Origin: JBOGJI01 sp050747865
GTDB lineage: Bacteria > Acidobacteriota > Thermoanaerobaculia > Multivoradales > JAHEKO01
NCBI GenBank assembly: GCA_050747865.1
Contig: JBOGJI010000124.1
Location: forward strand, 1-27,960
Direction of reading: 5' to 3'
DNA: 27,960 bases
Below are positions 21,752 through 27,960 of this stretch, in pieces (position 1 is the stretch's first letter; every line of letters starts with the position of its first letter). The position numbers and the translations under genes were made by a program. The notes beneath the pieces are model-generated. The model did not search any database. It had not been told where the DNA came from and saw only the letters and a list, made by a program, of their open reading frames with translations.

Positions 21752-22546
21752 CTAGTGCTTCGGGTCCGACTGGATCGGGATCCGGCTGCCGGGGAGGCGG
21801 CCGGAGAGGGCGCTGAAGTCGACGGGCCGCAGCTCGAAGGACGGCCCCGGCTTGCCATGATCGTGGCGTTCGAAGACGAAGCCGGGAAACACGGCGACCG
21901 GGTAGGTATAGACTGGTTGCGGCTCGGGCGGCCGCTGCGCCGCGGCGATCTGCGCCAGCGTCGCCAGCTCGACCACCCGGCTCAGCCGATCGAGCCGCTC
22001 TTCCTGCCTCTGGGCCGCCGCCCGCTGCTCCCGCTCGCGCCACCGGGCCTCCTGCTCGACCAGCGGCACCCAGGCGTCGCCGTCGTGCGCCATGCCGCGG
22101 GACCGCTGGTAGGCGGCGTATTCGATCCAGACGCCGGTATCCGGATCCTGGACGTAGCCCTGCTCGCGCAGCAACGCGGCGACGCCTTCCAGATCGGGGT
22201 CGAGCAGCGCCGCGGCCAGCGCCGCGGCGCGCGCTGAGGCCGTCAGTCCCTGCCCTCGCGCCCAGCGGGCGAGCGCCAGCCAGTCCGGCGCGGCGTTCGG
22301 GTCGGTGGCGTCGAGGCCGTCTCGCCGCTGTCGGTATTCGGCCAACGCCGTGGTCCCGCGCTCGATGCGCCGCACCTGGCTGGCGGGCAGCGTGATCGCG
22401 CCGCTCTCGATGACGATGCGCACGGAGTCTCCGAGGTCGGTGGCGACGACCCCTTCGAAGCTGTTGCCGTTCGTCAGATATACCGTGTCGGAGGACGCCG
22501 GTGCGGCGAGCAGGAGCAGCGTGCAGAGCGCCAGCAGACGGCGCAT
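21752..22546 (-). CDS. Exported protein of unknown function with an N-terminal small beta domain
   Basis: 264 residues from ATG 22546 (minus). A Sec signal peptide (MRRLLALCTLLLLAAPASS) is followed by DTVYLTNGNSFEGVVATDLG, then SVRIVIESGAITLPASQVRR. This short beta-rich unit resembles the LxNGxxxxG-type domain found at the start of many exported proteins of Planctomycetes, Myxococcota and Acidobacteriota. The next part is helical with an Asp-Pro-Asp-type repeat (DPDLEGVAALLREQGYVQDP, then GVWI), then a highly charged coiled-coil candidate (VEQEARWREREQRAAAQRQE). The C-terminal tail is Pro/Tyr-rich. TAAGAT (22556-22561, minus) lies 9 bases before the start. No catalytic motif is visible and I do not recognise the full protein. 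Confidence 0.75.
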   Translation of the reverse strand: MRRLLALCTLLLLAAPASSDTVYLTNGNSFEGVVATDLGDSVRIVIESGAITLPASQVRRIERGTTALAEYRQRRDGLDATDPNAAPDWLALARWARGQGLTASARAAALAAALLDPDLEGVAALLREQGYVQDPDTGVWIEYAAYQRSRGMAHDGDAWVPLVEQEARWREREQRAAAQRQEERLDRLSRVVELATLAQIAAAQRPPEPQPVYTYPVAVFPGFVFERHDHGKPGPSFELRPVDFSALSGRLPGSRIPIQSDPKH

Positions 22547-22555
22547 GACGGAGCT

Positions 22556-22561
22556 ATCTTA
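22556..22561 (-). promoter_or_regulatory. -10-like box of the exported-protein gene
   Basis: TAAGAT on the minus strand (4 of 6 to consensus) lies 9 bases before ATG 22546, in the 32-base gap after the kinase gene. It matches the spacing seen before other starts in the window. Confidence 0.3.
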
Positions 22562-22578
22562 CACCCCGGAGCGAAGGG

Positions 22579-23295
22579 TTACCACTCGAAGGTCTCCAGA
22601 TGCCGCCGCAGCCGGGCGGCGTTCGGGTAGCGCGCGAGGATGAGGGAGCGCTTGAGGCCGCAGCAGATCCGCTTGACCCACGCCGGATGGCGGGCGTAGG
22701 TGCGCCGGCCGCCGAGGACCTCGTGGAACAGCTTCACCGCGTCCACCAGGTCGTCCTGCTGCGCCCAGCGGCCGGGACGGCCGCGGTGGAAGAAGTCGAA
22801 CAGCTTGACGCCGAAGGCGGTGCCGACGCGGCGCACCAGGACGTTGTCGGAGTGCAGATCGCCGTGGTAGAGACCGGCGTCATGGATGGTCTCGAGACCG
22901 GAGAGGAGGGTGTGGAGGAGATGGATCGCCTCGAAGGGCGTGAGCTGACGTCCGCTGCGGTCGTGCGGCAGCTGCGACAGCCGCACCCCGTCCACGAACT
23001 CGCTGATCATGGCGGTGACCCGGCGCTCGTCGAGCTCGACAGCCTCGGTGTGGTGGTACTGGATCACGACCGGGCAGGCGCGCAGGCTGTCGAGCTGCCG
23101 GGCGTAGCGCTTGGCCGTGCGGTTGAGGGGGTTGCGCACCGGGTAGAAGAGCTTGGCCGCGCGGGTGATGCCGGTCGGGATCTCGACCACCCGGTAGACC
23201 TCCCCCTCCCAGCCGCGGCCCAGAAAGGCCTCGATCCGGTACTTGCCGGCGAGCACGGTCCCGGGTTGCAGGTCGAAGCGGTCGGCGCGGCCCAT
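22579..23295 (-). CDS. Atypical Hanks-type protein kinase domain protein
   Basis: 238 residues from ATG 23295 (minus). It starts with GTVLAGKYRIEAFLGRGWEG, then EVYRVV, the glycine-rich loop. K48 (TRAAKLF) is the likely ATP-binding lysine, and SEFVDGVRLSQL marks the hinge. The catalytic loop is YHGDLHSDNVLV (HGDLHSDN at 144-151, with D146 and N151), and the DFG-equivalent is LFDFFHRG (D167). Only about 13 residues separate this from QQDDLVDAVKLFHEVLGG, which aligns with the D-x-x-x-L-G helix of kinases, so the activation segment and the APE motif are missing. There is no transmembrane or sensor part. Phosphotransfer is possible because the catalytic residues remain, but substrate choice must differ from normal Ser/Thr kinases. 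Confidence 0.82.
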   Translation of the reverse strand: MGRADRFDLQPGTVLAGKYRIEAFLGRGWEGEVYRVVEIPTGITRAAKLFYPVRNPLNRTAKRYARQLDSLRACPVVIQYHHTEAVELDERRVTAMISEFVDGVRLSQLPHDRSGRQLTPFEAIHLLHTLLSGLETIHDAGLYHGDLHSDNVLVRRVGTAFGVKLFDFFHRGRPGRWAQQDDLVDAVKLFHEVLGGRRTYARHPAWVKRICCGLKRSLILARYPNAARLRRHLETFEW

Positions 23296-23347
23296 GAGTC
23301 GGGGCTCCCGCCTCAGACTCTATGCCGCATCCGGCCGCAATGGGACC

Positions 23348-23626
23348 TCAGATCGCGTGGCAGACCAGGGCCACGGCGCCGCCGATGAGGGCGAGAGGCA
23401 CGAGCACCAGGAGCAGCGGCAGGAAAATCGCGAGCCCCACCGGCAGGAGGACCAGCAGCAGGACGCCGGCCGCGACCGCGAACAGGGTCGAAACGACGAA
23501 GCCGAACAGCTTGAGGGGTATGAGGACCAGCCCGAAGGCCAGCTTCAGGAGCCCCCACAGGAGCGCGCCGAGAAGCAGGACAGCGACGCCGATGCCGAAC
23601 AGGAAGAGCAGCGCGAGCTCGATCAT
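23348..23626 (-). CDS. Small hydrophobic membrane protein
   Basis: 92 residues from ATG 23626 (minus), 5 bases after GGAGG (23632-23636); a GTG at 23632 abuts the Shine-Dalgarno and is less likely. Nearly the whole protein is hydrophobic (IELALLFLFGIGVAVLLLGA; LIPLKLFGFVVSTLFAVAAG), giving three or four membrane segments with few charges. The start overlaps the stop of the PabB-PabC fusion gene by four bases (23623-23626), so it is translationally coupled to it. No family assignment is possible from sequence alone. Confidence 0.68.
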   Translation of the reverse strand: MIELALLFLFGIGVAVLLLGALLWGLLKLAFGLVLIPLKLFGFVVSTLFAVAAGVLLLVLLPVGLAIFLPLLLVLVPLALIGGAVALVCHAI

Positions 23627-25494
23627 GGCCACCTCCGATCTGGACTACGGGTGCCGGCCGGCCGAGGTTTCGCCCCGCCGAACGCTTTGCGCGAGGCGCC
23701 CAGGACCAAGGCGCTCGGCGCCGTGGCCCAGTCGATGTCGACCGGGATGATCCCGCGTACCGAGTTGACCAGCAAGACGATTTCCGCCCGCTCGAGATCG
23801 GCGGCCGACAGCGGCGCCTCGGCCACGCATCGCCGGGCCAACAGCGCCGCCCGCAAGATGCCCGGCAGCAGACCGGCGGACAGCGGAGGCGTCACCCAGC
23901 GCCCGTCGACGCGCGCCAGGAGGTTGGCCACAGTGGTCTCCGTGACAACGCCGGCGGGGTTCCACAACAGCACGTCGTCATAGCCCGGGCGGGCGGCGCG
24001 CGCCCGCTCGTAGAGGTCGCGGCGCGTGGTCTTGTGGAAGAGGAACGGGTCGGCGGCATCGACCGGCTGGGGGGCGAAGGCCAAGCGCCATGATCGCCGG
24101 GGTCCCCGCTCGACGCCTGATTCGAGGCCGTCGTCGAGTGCGGCCTGGACGCGCACCCCTCCGCTCTGGGAGACCATTAGCCGCACGCGACGAGGCCGGG
24201 GGGGCAGCTCGCGGACCGCCGCGGCCAGCTCCTCGCGGCACCGCTGGAGGTCGCAGGGGATGCCGAAGTAGGCGGCGGAGTCCGCCAGCCGGTCGAGATG
24301 CCGCCGCAACAGCCGGTAGCCGCTCGCCGGCCGCCAGGCGAGGGTCTCCAGGAGCTCGAACGCGGGGGGACGCTCGAACAGGATCGCGGCCTTGGTGCGC
24401 GTCTCCTCCAGCTCTGAGGCAGGGCGCGAGTCCCAGACGATGCCGCCGCCGGTCCCGTACTCCGCCAGCTCACGGGCGTGGTCGACGTGTACGGTGCGGA
24501 TGGCGACGTTGAAGGAGGCGCGGTTTCCCGGCGCCATCCAGCCGATCGTCCCCGTGTAGATGCCGCGCGGCGAGTCCTCGAGCCGGCTGAGGATCTCCAT
24601 GGTGCGCACCTTGGGGGCGCCGGTGATCGAGGCGCAGGGGAAGAGCGCGGCAAGGATCTCGGCCGTGCTCGCCCGGGTGCGAGCCTCGACCGTGGAGGTG
24701 AGCTGCCACAGCGAGGGGTAGCGCTCCAGGGTGAACAGCTCCGGCACCTCCACCGAGCCGGGCTCCGCCACGCGGCCCAGATCGTTGCGCACCATGTCCA
24801 CGATCATCAGGTTCTCGGCCCGATCTTTCGCCGACGCGCGTAGCGCCTCCGCTCGCCGCGCGTCCTCGGCCGTGGTGCGTCCCCGCCCAGCCGTGCCCTT
24901 CATCGGCCGGCAGCGGACTCGCTCCCCCTCGCGGGCGAAGAAGAGCTCCGGCGAGACCGACAGCACCGCGTGGTCCGCCAGATCCAGATAGGCGGCGTGC
25001 GACGGGCGCTGGGCCCTCCACAAGTCGCCGAACAGCGCCAGCGTGTCGCCATGGAAGTCGGCTCGCAGGCGGTAGGTGAGATTGGCCTGATAGGTGTCGC
25101 CGCGCGCGATCGCGCGCCGGATCCGGTCTACGCGAGAGGCGTGCGCCCGCGGTGTGAGCGACGCCCGCCATTCCCCGAGGCGGTACGAGCCAGTCGTGCC
25201 GGGGAGCGCCGGCAGCTCGTCGAGCCGCTGGAAGACCGCGAACCAGGCGGCGGGCAACGGACCCGGCCGCCGTACCGCGAAGGCACGGTCGAACGCCGGC
25301 GCGGCTTCGTAGGTGAGAAAGCCGACCGCGAAGCAACCACGCCGCGTCGCCTGCTCGGCCGCGGCGAGGACATCGACGACGTCTCCAGCGTCTTCGGCTA
25401 CCAGGATCTCCACCGGATCCGCTCCACGCCACCAGATCGATCCGGCGGCGGTCGATGTCTGGAGCAGGATCTGCGGCGGCCGCTGCGGGTCCAT
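23623..25494 (-). CDS. pabBC: Fused aminodeoxychorismate synthase component I / aminodeoxychorismate lyase (PabB-PabC)
   Basis: 623 residues from ATG 25494 (minus); a GTG at 25524 would add 10 Pro-rich residues. The N-terminal 380 residues are the chorismate-binding domain: RIRRAIARGDTYQANLTYRL, then RPMKGTAGRG with K199 in P-M-K-G-T (the PabB signature; TrpE has Ala there), AENLMIVDMVRNDLGRVAEP, TSTVEARTRA, FPCASITGAPKVRTMEI and YGTGGGIVWDS. From about residue 390 a class IV aminotransferase (PabC-like lyase) follows: HRLLRRHLDRL-like entry, K488 in FLFHKTTRR as PLP lysine, and WNPAGVVTETTVANLL. Together they make 4-aminobenzoate for folate from chorismate. The glutaminase PabA is not in the window. 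The gene heads a minus-strand run with the membrane protein, kinase and exported protein. Confidence 0.92.
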   Translation of the reverse strand: MDPQRPPQILLQTSTAAGSIWWRGADPVEILVAEDAGDVVDVLAAAEQATRRGCFAVGFLTYEAAPAFDRAFAVRRPGPLPAAWFAVFQRLDELPALPGTTGSYRLGEWRASLTPRAHASRVDRIRRAIARGDTYQANLTYRLRADFHGDTLALFGDLWRAQRPSHAAYLDLADHAVLSVSPELFFAREGERVRCRPMKGTAGRGRTTAEDARRAEALRASAKDRAENLMIVDMVRNDLGRVAEPGSVEVPELFTLERYPSLWQLTSTVEARTRASTAEILAALFPCASITGAPKVRTMEILSRLEDSPRGIYTGTIGWMAPGNRASFNVAIRTVHVDHARELAEYGTGGGIVWDSRPASELEETRTKAAILFERPPAFELLETLAWRPASGYRLLRRHLDRLADSAAYFGIPCDLQRCREELAAAVRELPPRPRRVRLMVSQSGGVRVQAALDDGLESGVERGPRRSWRLAFAPQPVDAADPFLFHKTTRRDLYERARAARPGYDDVLLWNPAGVVTETTVANLLARVDGRWVTPPLSAGLLPGILRAALLARRCVAEAPLSAADLERAEIVLLVNSVRGIIPVDIDWATAPSALVLGASRKAFGGAKPRPAGTRSPDRRWP

Positions 25495-25521
25495 CGAGCC
25501 CCACCCTGGCCGCGGAGCCGG

Positions 25522-25570
25522 CACTTCGTCAAGTGCTCGCTCCGCCCCGGGCCGGCAAATGGTCTATACT
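25522..25570 (+). promoter_or_regulatory. Promoter region of the HU-like gene with an upstream palindrome
   Basis: TATACT (25565-25570, 5 of 6) is a good -10; transcription would start near 25577 and give a leader of about 100 bases. No good -35 lies 17 bases upstream. CACTT-CGTC-AAGTG (25522-25535) is a 5-bp inverted repeat just outside, between the divergent pabBC and HU genes, and may be an operator for either. The leader contains CCTCC-CCC-GGAGG. Confidence 0.45.
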
Positions 25571-25677
25571 CAAGAGATGACGGGCACCGTTGGGTGGGCG
25601 GCGCACGCGGCGCCGAGTGAACCAGGAGCTGGCCTCCCCCGGAGGGGCGACTCCGCAACGTCCAAAGGAGGGCGAGA

Positions 25678-25971
25678 GTGAACAAGACGGAGATGGCGCA
25701 GAAGCTGGCCGGGAAGTGCGATCTGTCGCAGGCCAAGGCTCAGGAGGTGGTGAACTGCATCTTCGACACCAAGCCGGGCCACGGGATCATCGCCGTGGAG
25801 CTCGACTCCGGACGGGAAGTCACCATCACCGGCTTCGGCACCTTCGGCAGCAAGAGCCGCAAGGGTCGCGAGGGCCGCAACCCGGCGACCGGAGGGACCA
25901 TCTGGATCGCCCCTAAGAAGTACCCCTTCTTCCGTGCCGGCAAGGGACTGAAGGACCGCGTCGCGGACTGA
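25678..25971 (+). CDS. HU/IHF-family DNA-binding protein
   Basis: 97 residues from GTG 25678, preceded by AAAGGAGG at a good distance. The HU/IHF fold is plain: MNKTEMAQKLAGKCDLSQAK helix pair, VTITGFGTFGSKSRKGREGR with the beta arm, and RNPATGG for the R-N-P-x-T-G tip that intercalates in DNA. It ends PFFRAGKGLKDRV, as HU does. It bends and compacts DNA. The sequence is normal for the family and stands alone, divergent from pabBC, with its own promoter and a strong terminator downstream. Whether HU or IHF-like in specificity cannot be told. Confidence 0.93.
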   Translation: MNKTEMAQKLAGKCDLSQAKAQEVVNCIFDTKPGHGIIAVELDSGREVTITGFGTFGSKSRKGREGRNPATGGTIWIAPKKYPFFRAGKGLKDRVAD

Positions 25972-25997
25972 CCCTCCCGATCGAGAATCAACACCAC

Positions 25998-26036
25998 CGG
26001 CTCCCCGGCGCCGCGGTCGTCGGGGGGCCGTTGTGT
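25998..26036 (+). terminator. Rho-independent terminator after the HU-like gene
   Basis: 25998-26010 pairs with 26018-26030 over 13 positions (two as G-U), with a 7-base loop, and is followed by TTGTGT, a poor T tract. It starts 26 bases after the HU stop codon and before the PduO gene. Confidence 0.65.
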
Positions 26037-26065
26037 GTACGGGCGGCGTGAGAGGATGACGCGGC

Positions 26066-26611
26066 ATGGCGCGGATCTACACCCGCAGCGGCGACGACGG
26101 CAGCACGGGCCTGGGCACGGGCGAGCGGGTCTCCAAGGCGGACCTGCGCATCGAGGCCTACGGCACGGTAGATGAGCTCAACTCCCACCTCGGGCGCGCC
26201 CGGGTGCAGGAGCTGTCGCCGGCCGTGGAGACGCTGCTTGCCGAGGTGCAGGGGGAGCTCTTCGTGCTCGGCGCCGAGCTGGCCGCCGCGCGATCCGGTG
26301 ACCGCTTGGAGCTGCGGATCGAGCAGGCCGCGGTCGACGAGCTGGAGGCTGCGATCGACCGGTTCCAGGAGGAGCTCGAGCCGCTGCGACACTTCATCCT
26401 GCCGGGCGGCACCGCCGCCGCCGCCGAGCTCCACGTCGCCCGCACCGTCTGCCGCCGCGCCGAGCGCGGTCTCGTGCGCCTCGGCGCCGCCGAGGAGGTC
26501 CGCCCCGAGGCGATTCGCTACTTGAATCGCCTCTCCGACCTCCTGTTCGTTTTGGCTCGCTACGAGAACGCGAAGGCCGGCGTGGCCGACGTGCCCTGGC
26601 ATCCGCCTTAG
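26066..26611 (+). CDS. PduO-type ATP:cob(I)alamin adenosyltransferase
   Basis: 181 residues from ATG 26066, with GAGAGG about 10 bases upstream. The family signature is complete: IYTRSGDDGSTGLGTGERVS at the N terminus (ATP-binding loop), AYGTVDELNSHLGRARV, FILPGGTAAAAELHVARTVC, RRAER, and YLNRLSDLLFVLARYEN. It transfers adenosyl from ATP to cob(I)alamin to make coenzyme B12. Length is normal for the cytoplasmic single-domain form. No B12-dependent enzyme lies in the window and no cobalamin riboswitch is visible upstream, so it seems a housekeeping copy. Confidence 0.96.
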   Translation: MARIYTRSGDDGSTGLGTGERVSKADLRIEAYGTVDELNSHLGRARVQELSPAVETLLAEVQGELFVLGAELAAARSGDRLELRIEQAAVDELEAAIDRFQEELEPLRHFILPGGTAAAAELHVARTVCRRAERGLVRLGAAEEVRPEAIRYLNRLSDLLFVLARYENAKAGVADVPWHPP

Positions 26612-26617
26612 TGCCCC

Positions 26618-26648
26618 GGCCCACGAATACGCCAACGTATCGGCGGCC
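26618..26648. terminator. Hairpin between convergent PduO and GspE genes
   Basis: ATACG (26627-26631) and CGTAT (26636-26640) form a stem around CCAA, extended with a bulge by GGCC on both sides (26618-26621 and 26645-26648). No clear T run on either strand, so strength is uncertain. It fits a bidirectional terminator in the 61-base gap. Confidence 0.4.
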
Positions 26649-26672
26649 CATGGGAGATTCATTCACAGGCTC

Positions 26673-27960
26673 TTAGATCACCGTCTCCCGCAGCACCTCC
26701 TCGACCGTCGTGATGCCGTCGCGCAGCTTCTGCAGCCCGGACCGGCGCATTGTGATCATGCCGCCCGCGACGGCCGTCTGGCGAAGCTCAGCGGTCCCGG
26801 CGCCCGCCAGGATGCGCTGCCGCAGCGCCGCGTCGATCGGCATCACCTCGAACAGCGCGATGCGGCCGCGGTAGCCGGTCTGCGAGCAGCGCTCGCACCC
26901 GCGGCCGCGGAACAGGCACAGGGCAGCAGCCTCCTCTTCGCTGAAGCCGACCTGGACCAGCGCCGCGGGGACGCACTCGAAGGGCTCCCTGCAGGCGGTG
27001 CAGATGCGCCTCACCAGCCGCTGCGCGGCGACCAGATGCACGCAGCCAGCCACCAGGAAGGGCTCGACACCGAGGTGCTGCAGCCGCGCGATCGCCGAGG
27101 CGGCGTCGTTGGTGTGCAGCGTCGAGAGCACCAGGTGACCGGTCATCGCCGCCTTGATCGCCATCTCGGCGGTCTCCGCGTCCCGGATCTCCCCGACCAG
27201 GATGACGTCGGGATCCTGGCGCAGGAAGGAGCGCAGCGCCGCCGCGAAGCTCAACCCGATCTGCTCCTTCACGTGCACCTGGTTGACTCCCTGCAGGTGG
27301 AGCTCGACGGGATCCTCCGCGGTCATGATGTTGACCCCGCTCCGGTTGAGCCGGGTGAGCGCGGAGTAGAGCGTGCTCGTCTTGCCCGACCCGGTCGGCC
27401 CGGTCACCAGCACCATCCCGTAGGGCTGCGAGATCGCCTCATCGAAGCGCCGCAGCGACCCGGGCTCGAACCCGAGCCGCGTCATGTCCAGCTGCACCCG
27501 GTCCCGGTCGAGCAGCCGGATCACGGTCTTCTCGCCATGGATCGTAGGCATCACCGAGACCCGCACGTCGAGATCCTTGGTTTGCCCGTCGAGCCGCCGC
27601 CGCAGCCGGATCCGCCCATCCTGCGGCAGCCGCTTTTCGGCGATATCCAGGTTCGCCATCACCTTCAGCCGGCTGGTGATCGCCTCCCGCAGCCGAGCCG
27701 AGGGACTCGCCACCTCGTAGAGCACCCCGTCGATCCGAAACCGCACCCGAAACTCGCTCTCATACGGCTCCAGGTGCACGTCCGACGCCCCCCGCCGGAT
27801 GGCCTCGGTCAACATCCCGCTCACCATCCGCACCACGCTCGTCCCCAACGCCTCCCGCGTCAGCCGATCCAGCTCCAGCCGCCCACCTTGTGCGTTTGCC
27901 GGGCGTGTCTCGATCACATCGTCCGTTGCGCCGAGAGCTGGTTTACGAAACGCGTCGAGC
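26673..27960 (-). CDS. gspE: GspE/PilB-family type II secretion / type IV pilus ATPase (5' part cut by window edge)
   Basis: The frame is open to the right edge; an internal GTG at 27917 is not the true start, since coding sequence continues upstream (residues LDAFRKPALGATDD before it). The visible part holds the second N-domain and the ATPase core: SDVHLEPYESEFRVRFRIDG, Walker A GPTGSGKT, the Asp box (MTAEDPVELHL), Walker B LRQDPDVILVGEIRDAETAE and the His box GHLVLSTLHTNDAAS. The C-terminal zinc site has CTAC and CERC pairs about 43 residues apart, as in GspE and PilB. It would power assembly of a pseudopilus or pilus. GspE and PilB cannot be separated here because the N terminus is missing; neighbours that would decide lie outside. 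Confidence 0.93.
   Translation of the reverse strand, partial: LDAFRKPALGATDDVIETRPANAQGGRLELDRLTREALGTSVVRMVSGMLTEAIRRGASDVHLEPYESEFRVRFRIDGVLYEVASPSARLREAITSRLKVMANLDIAEKRLPQDGRIRLRRRLDGQTKDLDVRVSVMPTIHGEKTVIRLLDRDRVQLDMTRLGFEPGSLRRFDEAISQPYGMVLVTGPTGSGKTSTLYSALTRLNRSGVNIMTAEDPVELHLQGVNQVHVKEQIGLSFAAALRSFLRQDPDVILVGEIRDAETAEMAIKAAMTGHLVLSTLHTNDAASAIARLQHLGVEPFLVAGCVHLVAAQRLVRRICTACREPFECVPAALVQVGFSEEEAAALCLFRGRGCERCSQTGYRGRIALFEVMPIDAALRQRILAGAGTAELRQTAVAGGMITMRRSGLQKLRDGITTVEEVLRETVI

Noticed and set aside
20212..21816. Plus-strand open frame of 534 codons opposite the CoA ligase
   Set aside because: Antisense shadow; His/Gly/Arg-rich, no family resemblance, while the minus strand has all ANL ligase motifs.
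25972..26065. Possible cobalamin riboswitch before the PduO gene
   Set aside because: The 94-base gap is largely taken by the HU terminator and I see no B12-box-like segment.
1..27960. CRISPR arrays, tRNA or rRNA genes
   Set aside because: No regularly spaced short repeats with unique spacers, no tRNA-like cloverleaf with CCA-adjacent TTC loop, and no rRNA core sequence was recognised.

Overview
The window is GC-rich bacterial DNA with tightly packed genes, frequent GTG starts and many 4-base stop/start overlaps. The cysteine-containing S-layer-like repeats at the left edge, the PduO/GspE/HU set at the right edge and the general gene style suggest an uncultured Acidobacteriota lineage (Thermoanaerobaculia-like). 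This is an inference from gene style, since no rRNA is present.

Layout. (1) 1-600: 3' end of a surface protein with three 63-residue SLH-like repeats. (2) 705-1760: a TacAT-type toxin-antitoxin pair and a transposase remnant, followed by about 500 bases without a gene that hold two strong tandem hairpins. (3) 2269-5441: SDR, RidA-like protein, enoyl-CoA hydratase and acyl-CoA dehydrogenase. (4) 5438-12095: an envelope operon of RDD, SpoIIM-like, multispan membrane protein, DUF4129, DUF4350, MoxR ATPase and DUF58, joined to the previous block by a 4-base overlap. (5) 12159-14108: a TonB-C-domain lipoprotein and an exported acetamidase/formamidase. (6) 14105-17163: a VapBC pair, an Old Yellow Enzyme-family oxidoreductase and a Phd/VapC pair. 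(7) 17217-21702: thioesterase, a fused flavin monooxygenase/OYE reductase and, convergent, a benzoate-CoA-ligase-family enzyme. (8) 21752-25494, minus strand: exported protein, atypical protein kinase, small membrane protein and PabB-PabC fusion. (9) 25565-27960: HU-like protein, PduO-type cobalamin adenosyltransferase and a GspE/PilB ATPase cut by the right edge.

The main biological theme is a probable aerobic CoA-dependent 2-aminobenzoate (anthranilate) pathway. An aryl-CoA ligase would make 2-aminobenzoyl-CoA. The fused monooxygenase/reductase would hydroxylate and partly reduce the ring. The OYE, RidA-like protein, hydratase, dehydrogenase and SDR would process the non-aromatic product by beta-oxidation-like steps. 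The genes are not contiguous: the MoxR operon and two toxin-antitoxin modules lie between the pieces, and a third module lies just upstream of the first piece. Several of these genes have a -10-like hexamer only 6-12 bases before the start codon, suggesting leaderless or nearly leaderless transcripts.

No CRISPR array, tRNA, rRNA or complete mobile element was recognised. The less usual points are the 11-gene zero-gap run joining catabolic and envelope genes, the RidA-like protein without its usual arginine, the tandem hairpins, a pentamer repeat inside a toxin-antitoxin promoter, and a kinase-like protein with almost no activation segment.
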